Assembly: GCA_018896645.1 (NCBI GenBank) | Contig: JAHIMF010000056.1 | Coordinates: 1 to 34,859 of the forward strand | From: Patescibacteria group bacterium | Lineage (GTDB): Bacteria > Patescibacteriota > Patescibacteriia > UBA2591 > JABMQE01 | Direction: 5' to 3' | DNA length: 34,859 nucleotides | Notes under the pieces: model-generated | The model's database searches: none | The model's input: the letters and a program-made list of their open reading frames with translations, nothing else | What the model was told of the DNA's origin: nothing | Shown: one piece after another, positions 27,065 to 34,833 of the stretch | Layout: every line of letters starts with the position of its first letter | Numbering within the stretch: position 1 is the first letter of the stretch | Position numbers and translations under genes: made by a program

Positions 27065-29971
27065 TTAAACCACAATGTTCAATAACTTACCTCTGACAAA
27101 GATGACTTTCCGAACTTCTTTATCGTTTGTCCATTTTTGAATCTTTGGACTTCTTTTGGCGACTTTAACTGCTTCTACTTCATTAATATCAGCCGCTACT
27201 TTTATTTTATCCCGCACTTTGCCATTGACCTGAATAACCAGTTCAATCTCTTCTTCTTTAATTAGTTTTGCATCATATTTTGGCCAAGGCTGTTTAAAGA
27301 TACTTTCTTTGTTGCCCAGGCCTTCCCATAATTCTTCACTTATGTGGGGTGCAAATAGTGAGAGTAGAATAATTAATAATTGATAATTGACCACTCGGCC
27401 GCGGATTCGACTTGAGCTCACCGAAAGTTGAGCTCGTGGCCGAACGGTAATTGATAATTTCTCCTGCTTAAGAAACTCATTTGTCAAAATCATGAGAGCA
27501 GAAACAGCAGTATTAAATCTAAAATTTTCAATGTCTTCTGTAACTTTTTTGATGGTCTTGTGAACCAATCTTGTTAATTCATCATTTTTAACTTTTGACT
27601 CGACTTTAGATTTTTGACTCGACTTTAGATTTTTGACTTTTGACTTTAGACTTGTCTGGCTTTTAACTTTAGATTGCAACCCCCATACTTTATCTAAGAA
27701 ACGTTTAACCCCAATCATATTCTCCGTGCTCCAGGGAATCGCTTCGCCAAACGGTCCCATAAACATTTCGTACAAGCGCAAAGTATCAGCCCCGTATTTT
27801 TTAATTAGTTCATCAGGGTTTGTAACATTGCCCCGAGACTTAGACATTTTTTGGCTGTCTTCGGCCAAAACCATACCATGAGAGCGGCGAGCCGCGTAGG
27901 GTTCGCTGGTTGGCACAACGCCAATATCATACAAAAATTTATTCCAAAAACGAGAATATAAAAGATGAAGAGTTGTATGCTCCATGCCGCCATTATATAA
28001 ATCAACCGGCATCCAGTGTTTTAATTTTTTCGGGTCGGCTAAGGCTTTGCTGTTGTTGGGATCAATATAGCGCAAGAAATACCAGGAAGAGCCGGCCCAA
28101 TTAGGCATCGTATCAGTCTCCCGCTTGGCTGGCCCGCCGCATTTGGGGCATTTGGTATTGACCCAGTCAGCCATCGCCGCCAATGGCGACTCGCCAGTGT
28201 CAGTGGGCTCGTAGTTCTTAACTTCCGGCAACTCAACCGGTAAATCTTTTTCCGGCACTGGAACTTCACCGCCGTTAGGTGCTGAGCTTGCCGAAGCACA
28301 TTTTTTACAATGAATAATCGGAATGGGTTCGCCCCAATAATGCTGGCGCGAAAATACCCAATCGCGGAGTTTATAATTGACAGCCTTTTTGCCTGCGCCT
28401 TCTTTCTCTATCCACTTAGTAATTTCAGTGATGCATTTTTTAACTGACATACTATTAAATTGATCTGAATTTATCATTACGCCCTCCTTAACGTCGGTAT
28501 TGCAAACCAAATCATGATAGAAGCCACAATTCCAAAGCATCCGAGTTAAATTGTAACAATCTTTAACTCCATCATAAAACTTTTTGCATTTTTTTAACGC
28601 CCCTTCTTCATCTTTTATATCTTTCACTTCTATAACTTCACCATCACCAAATATGAAAATGTATCTAGAACCAATAATTTCACACCAATAATCCTTTTTT
28701 AAATTTTTCTTAACGATCTCAATATACTTATCTATATTCTTGGAACTCAAGTTTACATAATAGCCATCCTTTTTATCTTTGTGATAATCAAACTTTTTAA
28801 GTTGATCTTTAATATCATTTTCAAATGAGCCTTCCATGAAATAACTTTTCATTTTGTCTTTTGGCAGGATGACATTTATAATGGGTAACTTGAACTTTAA
28901 GGCAAACTCAAAATCCCTTTCATCATGCGCCGGGACCGCCATAATCGCGCCAGTGCCATAACCCGTCAAAACATAATCAGCCACCCAAATTGGAATCTCT
29001 TTATTGTTGGCTGGATTAATGGCTTTGACGCCTTTGAGCTCTACGCCAGTTTTTTCTTTGGCTAAGTCGGTGCGCTCTAAGTCTGATTTCCTTTTTGAAA
29101 TTTCAATATATTTTTCAACTTCTTTCCAATTGGTGATTTGGGGTTTTCCGCCCAAGGCGGATAGTTTTTGGATAAGCTCATGTTCGGGCGCGAGAACCAT
29201 AAAGGTCGCGCCAAATAATGTGTCGGGGCGGGTGGTGAAGACTTCTATCTGAAATCCTGAATCTGAAATCTTGAATTTTACACTTGCTCCCTCGCTTCTC
29301 CCAATCCAATTCACTTGTTGAGTTTTGATCTTATCCAAATAATCCACTGTATCTAAATCTTTTATCAACCTTTCCGCGTATTTGGTAATAGCGAGCATCC
29401 ATTGTTTTATTTGCCGTTTCTCGGTTTGGGCGCCGCAACGTTCACATTTGCCGTTGATCACTTCTTCATTGGCCAGACCAATTTTGCACGATGGGCACCA
29501 GTTAATGGGCATTTCCCGGCGATAAGCCAAGCCTTTTTTATAAAGCTGCAAAAATATCCATTGAGTCCACTTGTAGTAATTTGGATCCGTAGTGTTAATC
29601 TCCCTGGACCAATCAAAGGAGAGACCAACAGATTTAATCTGTTTTTTGAAAATAGTAATATTTTCCTTGGTAATTTCAGCTGGCTGACGTTTCATTTTGA
29701 TAGCATAGTTTTCTGTCGGCAAACCAAAAGCATCCCAACCCATAGGGAACAAAACATTAAAACCCGACATTCGCTTGTAACGCGCCACTGCATCCAAAGC
29801 GCTGTAGCTCCGCAAATGGCCAACATGCAACCCAGCGCCAGAAGGATAAGGAAACTCTACCAAAACATAAAATTTCGGCTTTTTAGTTAAGTCTTTGGCT
29901 TGATATAAATCCTGCTTCTCCCACCTCTTTTGCCACTTTTGTTCAATTTGCTGATGATCATAATCATCCAT
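27065..29971 (-). CDS. leuS: Leucyl-tRNA synthetase with several inserts
   Basis: A 968-residue class I synthetase charging tRNA-Leu. Motifs: GLHVGHLRSYSALDAVARYK (HIGH-like, about residue 48), MGWDAFGLPTENYA, the zinc ribbon CPSCKIG...CERCG, the editing-domain GTGAIMAVPAHDERDFEFA, WVFSRQHYWGEPIPIIHC, and KMSKS (about residue 709) followed by RGNVTNPDEL. Four segments are unusual. Codons at about 28500-28865 add some 120 residues inside the editing domain. ASASSAPNGGE interrupts the second zinc ribbon (28270-28300). A lysine/serine repeat is encoded by word repeats (27595-27670). A 57-nt palindrome lies at 27391-27447. The reading frame stays open throughout. Confidence 0.96.
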   Translation of the reverse strand: MDDYDHQQIEQKWQKRWEKQDLYQAKDLTKKPKFYVLVEFPYPSGAGLHVGHLRSYSALDAVARYKRMSGFNVLFPMGWDAFGLPTENYAIKMKRQPAEITKENITIFKKQIKSVGLSFDWSREINTTDPNYYKWTQWIFLQLYKKGLAYRREMPINWCPSCKIGLANEEVINGKCERCGAQTEKRQIKQWMLAITKYAERLIKDLDTVDYLDKIKTQQVNWIGRSEGASVKFKISDSGFQIEVFTTRPDTLFGATFMVLAPEHELIQKLSALGGKPQITNWKEVEKYIEISKRKSDLERTDLAKEKTGVELKGVKAINPANNKEIPIWVADYVLTGYGTGAIMAVPAHDERDFEFALKFKLPIINVILPKDKMKSYFMEGSFENDIKDQLKKFDYHKDKKDGYYVNLSSKNIDKYIEIVKKNLKKDYWCEIIGSRYIFIFGDGEVIEVKDIKDEEGALKKCKKFYDGVKDCYNLTRMLWNCGFYHDLVCNTDVKEGVMINSDQFNSMSVKKCITEITKWIEKEGAGKKAVNYKLRDWVFSRQHYWGEPIPIIHCKKCASASSAPNGGEVPVPEKDLPVELPEVKNYEPTDTGESPLAAMADWVNTKCPKCGGPAKRETDTMPNWAGSSWYFLRYIDPNNSKALADPKKLKHWMPVDLYNGGMEHTTLHLLYSRFWNKFLYDIGVVPTSEPYAARRSHGMVLAEDSQKMSKSRGNVTNPDELIKKYGADTLRLYEMFMGPFGEAIPWSTENMIGVKRFLDKVWGLQSKVKSQTSLKSKVKNLKSSQKSKVESKVKNDELTRLVHKTIKKVTEDIENFRFNTAVSALMILTNEFLKQEKLSITVRPRAQLSVSSSRIRGRVVNYQLLIILLSLFAPHISEELWEGLGNKESIFKQPWPKYDAKLIKEEEIELVIQVNGKVRDKIKVAADINEVEAVKVAKRSPKIQKWTNDKEVRKVIFVRGKLLNIVV
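27391..27447. repeat. 57-nt palindromic insert inside leuS
   Basis: CGGCC...TTGAGCTCA and TTGAGCTC...GGCCG arms form a hairpin. The element adds residues of the type TVRPRAQLSVSSSRIRGRVV. The same 11-mer AATTGATAATT flanks it at 27379-27389 and 27449-27459, like a target duplication. Confidence 0.8.
27595..27670. repeat. GACTTTAGATTTTTGAC word repeat inside leuS
   Basis: Direct copies of GACTCGACTTTAGATTTTT and TTGACTTTAGACTTG encode SKVKSQTSLKSKVKNLKSSQ and the residues after it. The same word builds the intergenic hairpin at 10578-10652 and part of that at 20025-20066. Confidence 0.75.
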
Positions 29972-30111
29972 ATTTTTATTGAATTTATTTGTTTATTAAT
30001 TTATTAACTATTTATTAACTTCTATTAACCCTCATGGCCAAAATGTAAAACTATAAAAAACCACAACTATATTCCCATGTTCTGCCCCTATCTTACCACA
30101 TTTCACCCATC
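29972..30111. repeat. AT-rich spacer with TATTTATTAAC words
   Basis: Short TTTATTAA and TTAACTATTTATTAAC words lie between divergent leuS and the CHAP gene. No gene is seen in 29972-30230 apart from the promoter at 30112. Confidence 0.45.
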
Positions 30112-30139
30112 TTGACAACCTCTCTTGATATGCTATCAT
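30112..30139 (+). promoter_or_regulatory. Promoter of the LysM/CHAP gene
   Basis: TTGACA at 30112-30117 is followed after 16 nt by TATCAT preceded by TGC (extended -10). The leader to the start at 30231 would be about 85 nt. Confidence 0.72.
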
Positions 30140-30230
30140 CATAATAGCTAGGGAATTTTAAGCTTTAATTAAGGTCTTTATCTTACCCCGCAAACCAGTA
30201 AAAAATTATCATCACCATCAAAAAATTCTC

Positions 30231-31544
30231 GTGAAGATCACCCTTTTCTTGATTCGGCTTCTGATAAGAAGCGCCAGGGTTCTTAAGGGCGGGGGTGGAA
30301 TTCTTTTTTTAATTTTGGGCAAATCCCTTGGGTTAATTAAAATTCTTTTTAATAAAACTCTGTTTGTTTGGAGCTATAAAACTTACAAAATAATTCAAAA
30401 AAAAATTGGTTCTCCGGAAAAACCTCTTGCTGTTCCAGGGAAACATCCGCTCGCCAAACTAATGGCCAGAAAAGAATTGGTTCATATAACTGTCATCATT
30501 CTTGCTCTGCTCGTGGCCACCAATAATCTCTGGGCCCAGGAAAAAATTGATATTGAAGGAGGAGCGGCCAGTAGTGTCATTTTTGACTTACTCTCTACTA
30601 GCGATGGGGAGGTAATCATTGAGGAGGGCGCGCCCACCACGGTCAATACCCCAGCCGCCTACCTGCCCCAAAGCAGTGCGGTAAGCGCCCTGCCCCAAAT
30701 GGAGCCCCAGACCAAAGAATCCCAAGAAGCAGAAGCCAGCCGTCCGCTCGCCACCAGCGAGGGCACGGGTGCTTTGATGCAACCTGCGATTACGGCAACA
30801 GTGGAAACCCCGCGCAAACGAACAGAAATTATTGCCTATGTTGTGCAGGAAGGAGATACTATTAGCGGAATTGCCAAAAAATTTGGCATCAGCGTTAACA
30901 CAATACTTTGGGAAAACGGGCTTTCGGCCTATTCCTTAATCAGGCCTGGTCAAGAGATTTCTGTCTTACCAGTCTCTGGACTCACCCACGAAGTTAAGCG
31001 CAATGAAACTTTAGGGGCAATCGCTAAAAAATATCAAGCAAATGAAGAAGATGTTATTAATGAAAATAAGTTAGCTGATGCCTCCCAGATTAAAGCGGGG
31101 CAAATCTTGATTGTGCCTAACGGTAAAATGCCGCCCCCGCCCCAGCCAACTTACAGCTATACCCAGAAAAATACCTTGCTTTCAAAAATTTTTTCCTCCC
31201 CGCCGGACAGCCCGATAACCGATCCCATGGCCGGCCAAGGCCACCGGTTCCCCTGGGGGCAATGCACTTGGTATGTGGCCCAAAAGCGCTATGTGCCTTG
31301 GAGAGGCGATGCTAAAAATTGGATAGCTAATGCTCGCAATATGGGTTATAAAATTGGCAGTACCCCGGTACTTGGAGCAATAATTGCCACTAAAGAAAAC
31401 TGGTATTGGGGCCATGTTGGTTATGTAGAAGCGGTTGGTCCGGGTACTGTAACTTTTTCCGAAATGAATTACAAGGGCGTTGGCGTGTACAGTAAACGGA
31501 CTTTGAGCCAAAATGATTCTAAGATTATCGGATATATTTATTAG
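30231..31544 (+). CDS. Membrane-anchored LysM/CHAP peptidoglycan hydrolase
   Basis: A 437-residue protein with a GTG start. An N-terminal basic hydrophobic region and a transmembrane helix (VHITVIILALLVATNNLWA, about 83-101) are followed by a low-complexity Ser/Glu/Pro linker. Two LysM domains then lie at about 200-246 (YVVQEGDTISGIAKKFGIS) and 252-298 (HEVKRNETLGAIAKKYQ). A C-terminal CHAP amidase/endopeptidase domain has Cys345 (PWGQCTWYVA) and His395 (WGHVGYVEAV). It would bind glycan strands and cut peptide stems during growth or division. The first Met-type codon with room for the long N-terminus is at 30231; the exact start is uncertain. Confidence 0.9.
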   Translation: MKITLFLIRLLIRSARVLKGGGGILFLILGKSLGLIKILFNKTLFVWSYKTYKIIQKKIGSPEKPLAVPGKHPLAKLMARKELVHITVIILALLVATNNLWAQEKIDIEGGAASSVIFDLLSTSDGEVIIEEGAPTTVNTPAAYLPQSSAVSALPQMEPQTKESQEAEASRPLATSEGTGALMQPAITATVETPRKRTEIIAYVVQEGDTISGIAKKFGISVNTILWENGLSAYSLIRPGQEISVLPVSGLTHEVKRNETLGAIAKKYQANEEDVINENKLADASQIKAGQILIVPNGKMPPPPQPTYSYTQKNTLLSKIFSSPPDSPITDPMAGQGHRFPWGQCTWYVAQKRYVPWRGDAKNWIANARNMGYKIGSTPVLGAIIATKENWYWGHVGYVEAVGPGTVTFSEMNYKGVGVYSKRTLSQNDSKIIGYIY

Positions 31545-31603
31545 TCACTTGCAACTGGTCGCTGGCCACTAGGGAAAATATTACCACGCTTTAGCGTGTA
31601 ATT

Positions 31604-31631
31604 AAAAAAATCCACTTTCCGTGGATTTTTT
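31604..31631. terminator. Bidirectional terminator
   Basis: AAAAAATCCAC-TTTCC-GTGGATTTTTT forms a stem with A and T runs on its two sides. It ends the CHAP gene on the plus strand and the DksA-like gene on the minus strand. A small CACGC/GCGTG hairpin precedes it at 31585-31598. Confidence 0.88.
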
Positions 31632-31673
31632 AAATTGTTTATAAATATGACTCTGGCTATAAACAGTCAGATA

Positions 31674-32033
31674 TTATTTGTCAAAACTATTCTTCTTGCA
31701 CTCAACGCAAACAGTGGCGGCTGGAAAAATTTTCAACCGCTTTTCATTAATCTTCTTGCCGCATTGCTCGCAAATCCCGTACTTACCCTGCTTCAACCGT
31801 TCTAAAGCTCTTTCTACGGCTTTCAAGCCCTTTTCTATGTTACCTTCCAAGGAAACCTTGTCGCTTAAAGTTCTAACTTCAAGAGCGTTCTCATCATCCT
31901 TGCTGCCAAAATCAGTAAATCTAATCCTTAGGCGACGTTTACCTCTTTGGGCCAATTTATTGATTTCTTGGTCTAAACGCTCTTTTTCTTCAAGAAGTTG
32001 CTTTTTTATTGTATTGAGAAATTTTTTAGCCAT
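31674..32033 (-). CDS. DksA/TraR-type C4 zinc-finger protein
   Basis: A 119-residue protein. An N-terminal coiled coil (FLNTIKKQLLEEKERLDQEI) is followed by a C-terminal C4 zinc finger with Cys88, Cys91, Cys109 and Cys112 (GICEQCGKKINEKRLKIFPA). DksA-type proteins bind in the RNA polymerase secondary channel and work with ppGpp. The coiled-coil tip here carries NALEVRTLSDKVSLEGNIE rather than the DxxDxA of true DksA, so polymerase regulation is plausible but unproven. Confidence 0.85.
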   Translation of the reverse strand: MAKKFLNTIKKQLLEEKERLDQEINKLAQRGKRRLRIRFTDFGSKDDENALEVRTLSDKVSLEGNIEKGLKAVERALERLKQGKYGICEQCGKKINEKRLKIFPAATVCVECKKNSFDK

Positions 32034-32057
32034 ATATTTATGACACTATAAATAATC

Positions 32058-32080
32058 AAAAGAGGGCGCTAGAACGCCCC
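32058..32080 (-). terminator. Terminator on the minus strand
   Basis: On the minus strand GGGCG and CGCCC flank TTCTAG and are followed by TCTTTT. It lies 18 nt after the stop of the small basic frame at 32098-32241. Confidence 0.7.
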
Positions 32081-32097
32081 CTAATATGTTTACACAG

Positions 32098-32241
32098 TTA
32101 GTATTGAGGCTCTAGCGCCCTGTAAGGTCGAATTTTCCTTTTGCATTCCTCTTTAGAAAAGAAGAATCGCAAAAACTTTGAAAGTTCAACCTTCTTGGCG
32201 CTTTTTCGTCTTGCCTTGAGAAAAAGCTGCTTTTTTGCCAT
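32098..32241 (-). CDS. Possible 47-residue basic protein
   Basis: ATG at 32241 opens a Lys/Arg-rich frame (MAKKQLFLKARRKSAKKVEL, then SKFLRFFF and a C-terminal RPYRALEPQY). A promoter-like pair (TTGCAA, 18 nt, TACAAT at 32283-32312), an AGGAG site 14 nt upstream and a terminator 18 nt downstream support it. The frame continues upstream to 32355 without an ATG. Composition suggests RNA binding, but I recognise no ribosomal protein or other family. It may not be coding. Confidence 0.38.
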   Translation of the reverse strand: MAKKQLFLKARRKSAKKVELSKFLRFFFSKEECKRKIRPYRALEPQY

Positions 32242-32282
32242 CCTTGTTGGTATAACTCCTATTTTTCTCTTTGTGGAAAGAA

Positions 32283-32312
32283 ATTGTACCTTTTTGTTTT
32301 TTGTTTTTGCAA
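32283..32312 (-). promoter_or_regulatory. Promoter-like pair for the small basic frame
   Basis: On the minus strand TTGCAA and TACAAT are spaced 18 nt across an A-rich spacer. The predicted start near 32276 gives a leader of about 35 nt. Confidence 0.5.
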
Positions 32313-32432
32313 GCCCCCGAGCGAGTCGAGGGGTTATTTTGTGGGTCCTGGGCAAGGGTCAGGCCCGATACGGAGTAGCAAATAAGCCTGCTTTAATAAA
32401 GCAGAAAAAATGTTTCTCTAGAAACTAATTCC

Positions 32433-32463
32433 AGAGAAGCATTTTCTCTGCTTCTCTTTTTTT
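32433..32463 (+). terminator. Strong plus-strand terminator without an obvious gene
   Basis: AGAGAAGC and GCTTCTCT form an 8-bp stem around a 9-nt loop, followed by seven T residues. No plus-strand gene precedes it between 31632 and here, so it may end an unrecognised RNA (see the motif at 32356-32380). Confidence 0.7.
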
Positions 32464-32490
32464 AAGGTACATGTTTTCTTTCCTATTTTA

Positions 32491-32519
32491 ATTATATCAT
32501 GCCCGAGATAGCTTGTCAA
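32491..32519 (-). promoter_or_regulatory. Perfect-consensus promoter on the minus strand
   Basis: TTGACA and TATAAT are spaced exactly 17 nt on the minus strand. The transcript would start near 32484 and run through the hairpin-rich region toward 32241. The 413 nt at 32242-32654 hold this promoter, several hairpins and no clear gene. Confidence 0.75.
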
Positions 32520-32564
32520 GCCTCTCCTGTGGAAAACTGTATTTTACACTAACTTTAGCTAAAA

Positions 32565-32605
32565 ACATGATAATTAATAATTGATAATTAATAATTAGAT
32601 AAAGT
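32565..32605. repeat. AATTGATAATT word repeat
   Basis: TGATAATTAATAATTGATAA and its continuation are made of the 11-mer AATTGATAATT and its relatives. The same word flanks the leuS palindrome and ends the window at 34840-34859. Confidence 0.65.
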
Positions 32606-32654
32606 AAGTTATATTTTTTTAACTCAACTTATAAACATTTTATCCACACTAAAC

Positions 32655-34181
32655 TCAATACACGCAAATCTTTTGATTTGTACCTAATATCTGTCTCACA
32701 CCATATTCTTTTTTAACTTCAGCACCTAAATTAATATATAAAAAATCAGATGATTGGATTTTTAAGTCCGGTTGATTAAAACAGTCGTTTATTAGGGCTA
32801 AAAAATCCCAATATTTTTGATCCTGTTCAATTTTCTGTTTCAGGAAATTTAAAGAATTACTAAAAACAATCTTATCTTCAAAAAAACCATAAGCAAATTC
32901 AAAGTTGATTTGTTCTGATTTTAAATATTTTAACTTAAAATTAGCCAAATTTTCAGTTTCAAAATGAAAAATCAAAGGATTAGCCACTATTTCGACTATT
33001 TCTGTGTTATCCGGAAGAAAAGTTTTTTGCTCCTGGGGCAGCTGAAAAGCCATAATTTTCTTAGCAATCTCTTCTATTTTCTTGATTTCAGAAGAATTTT
33101 CGCTAAGATTGGAGGAGTTTCTTAATACCAAAAGGTAGTCTTGGGTCTTAAAATCAAAAGATTTTCCTGCTGACCTGCTGATAATCAGGCCTTGGGTACT
33201 GATCAGGGCTAAGATATCTTGGAAAAAATCAAAATTATACAACTTTTCCCATTGGATTCTAAAAGTATCAAAGTTAGGCTGGGTTTTAAAACCCAGCCCA
33301 ACTAAATTATTTGAAAATAACGCCAAATCAGTATCTGGAGTAATGAATCTTAACCAAGAATCCAAATCAAGCTCATTTTTATCTGCTTTGGGCAACCCAT
33401 GGCGAATCAAAGGGGTATCAATTGTAAAAACTACCTTTGCTGGGTCTGCTTGGGCTTCTAAACCCTTGATCTCGCCAAATATGCCTGCAAATTGGCCTAA
33501 AAAGCTATTTTCTGCCAAAGGATTAAAATAAAGCTTTAAAAATGATTTATCAAAAAAATCTTTTAAAAAACCATTGGGAAATACGAAGTCAATTCGCGGA
33601 TCCATAATTTCTTCAAGAGCCTTATTATTGGAGGAAAGGATTAAATAACCATTATGAGTGGCCTGATACAGCTTATTTTCCACTAATTTTGGCCCTGATT
33701 CACTTATACCCCCCAAGCTCTCCAAATTTTTATTTGTTTTTCCCAAAATCACTATTTCTGGCTCATTATCAACATCTATACCCACAATGGAAATCTCCTC
33801 CTCAAATAAAGATAAAGTTTTACTTAGTCCTTGATTATCCCCTGCTAATCTTTTGTCTATCTCGTTAAAAAACCAACTAAACAAATTTTTTCGGGCTAAA
33901 TCAGTATTAATCCATCCTTGAAATCCTTTACCTGCCCGAGTTTTGGCGCTAAAATCCAAATTGGCGTAAAAAAGTACTTGTTTAGGAATTTTAGCTTCTG
34001 CTGGCTCTTCTTGCTGGTATTGCAATAATATCTTAACCCCAAAAAACCCCAAACCTACAATGATTATTAACCCCAAACATAAAAACAGCCAAAAAGCAGT
34101 TTTGTTTGATTTTTTTGGCTGTTTTGTTGTTATTTTTTCTTGTATCTCTGTAAAATTTGAGCGAAAAGTATCAGGGTTCAT
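32655..34181 (-). CDS. Single-pass membrane protein, DUF3352-like
   Basis: A 508-residue protein with a cytoplasmic N-terminus of about 28 residues and one transmembrane helix (TAFWLFLCLGLIIIVGLGFF, about 28-48). A large extracytoplasmic region contains two similar halves with NKALEEI- and NSLNFLKQKI-type segments (a DUF3352-like layout, low certainty). Residues encoded at 33273-33302 (VGLGFKTQPN) come from the same 30-nt palindrome as in nrnA. The start at 34181 overlaps the end of hepT by 11 nt, so it is probably translated from the toxin-antitoxin mRNA. Function unknown. Confidence 0.7.
   Translation of the reverse strand: MNPDTFRSNFTEIQEKITTKQPKKSNKTAFWLFLCLGLIIIVGLGFFGVKILLQYQQEEPAEAKIPKQVLFYANLDFSAKTRAGKGFQGWINTDLARKNLFSWFFNEIDKRLAGDNQGLSKTLSLFEEEISIVGIDVDNEPEIVILGKTNKNLESLGGISESGPKLVENKLYQATHNGYLILSSNNKALEEIMDPRIDFVFPNGFLKDFFDKSFLKLYFNPLAENSFLGQFAGIFGEIKGLEAQADPAKVVFTIDTPLIRHGLPKADKNELDLDSWLRFITPDTDLALFSNNLVGLGFKTQPNFDTFRIQWEKLYNFDFFQDILALISTQGLIISRSAGKSFDFKTQDYLLVLRNSSNLSENSSEIKKIEEIAKKIMAFQLPQEQKTFLPDNTEIVEIVANPLIFHFETENLANFKLKYLKSEQINFEFAYGFFEDKIVFSNSLNFLKQKIEQDQKYWDFLALINDCFNQPDLKIQSSDFLYINLGAEVKKEYGVRQILGTNQKICVY
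33273..33302. repeat. GLGFKTQ palindrome inside the membrane-protein gene
   Basis: The core CTGGGTTTTAAAACCCAG with GTTAGG/CCCAAC arms makes a near-perfect 30-nt palindrome, ten codons in frame. The partner is at 20797-20826. Confidence 0.88.
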
Positions 34182-34518
34182 TTTCTTGTTCTAATATCTT
34201 CAAAATTTCTTTCTTCAAAATAGGTAAATCTTCTTCCACTGTTTCCCATACCCTTTCCAAATTAATCTCAAAATACTCATGAATAAGGATATTTCTCATC
34301 CCGACAATGTCTTTCCATGGAATCTGGTGATATTTCTTTCTAAATTCTTGAGGAATATTATTTACTGCTTCACCGATAACTTCTATCCTTTTCATCACAG
34401 AATCTTGAGCTTTATCGTCTCGTAAAAAGTCTTTTTTGGCCATTCTATTAGTATATTTCTCAATTTTTTCAATACTTTCCTTGATATCCTCAATAAATAT
34501 TTTTACTTCTTTTTTCAT
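34171..34518 (-). CDS. hepT: HepT-type (DUF86) toxin
   Basis: A 115-residue all-helical protein with the HEPN signature RX4HXY: Arg75, His80 and Tyr82 in GMRNILIHEYF. HepT is an RNase toxin that its partner MntA inactivates by adding AMP units to the Tyr of this motif. The gene starts within the end of mntA (4-nt overlap), the usual coupling. Confidence 0.93.
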   Translation of the reverse strand: MKKEVKIFIEDIKESIEKIEKYTNRMAKKDFLRDDKAQDSVMKRIEVIGEAVNNIPQEFRKKYHQIPWKDIVGMRNILIHEYFEINLERVWETVEEDLPILKKEILKILEQENEP

Positions 34519-34796
34519 AATATTGCGATTTGTTCTTTTAAAATCCTATCTTTCAAAAGAGGATGGATTGTGGAATATTCAACAAGATCAACTTCACTGC
34601 CTAATCCTTCTTCTAGATCTATTTTTAACCTAGATAAACCTAATAAACTCATCTTTGGTGGTGCTTTGATTAAAAAATCAATATCACTGGATTTCTTGTT
34701 ATCGCCCCGGGCATAGGAACCAAAAACAGCGGCCTTGGTTATACCTTGGCGCTTGAAGATGGGGAGGGCTTTAGTTTTGATAAATTTGATGGTCAT
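34515..34796 (-). CDS. mntA: MntA-type minimal nucleotidyltransferase antitoxin
   Basis: A 93-residue nucleotidyltransferase with the GSX10DXD motif intact: Ser27, Asp38 and Asp40 in FGSYARGDNKKSSDIDFLI, and a third acidic residue in GSEVDLVEY. It would AMPylate HepT and so neutralise it. The order MntA-HepT is standard. The promoter at 34805-34833 ends 8 nt before the start codon. Confidence 0.93.
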   Translation of the reverse strand: MTIKFIKTKALPIFKRQGITKAAVFGSYARGDNKKSSDIDFLIKAPPKMSLLGLSRLKIDLEEGLGSEVDLVEYSTIHPLLKDRILKEQIAIL

Positions 34797-34804
34797 GGTT
34801 TTAT

Positions 34805-34833
34805 TTTAGGGGATTTTAATGTTTCTTGCAAGT
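34805..34833 (-). promoter_or_regulatory. mntA-hepT operon promoter, leaderless
   Basis: On the minus strand TTGCAA and TAAAAT are spaced 17 nt. The -10 box lies 8 nt before the mntA ATG, so the mRNA would have almost no leader and no ribosome site. Confidence 0.65.

Noticed and set aside
32356-32380. Signal recognition particle RNA gene on the plus strand
   Set aside because: About 17 of 23 core positions fit by eye, but the tetraloop-closing pair is mismatched, no outer stem is convincing, and the clear promoter is on the other strand. Kept only as a finding.
32640-32648. DnaA box (TTATCCACA) as a sign of a replication origin
   Set aside because: It is a single perfect match. Partial matches at 1359 and 2038 are parts of promoter repeats. 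There is no cluster, no dnaA or dnaN gene nearby, and no AT-rich unwinding array tied to boxes.
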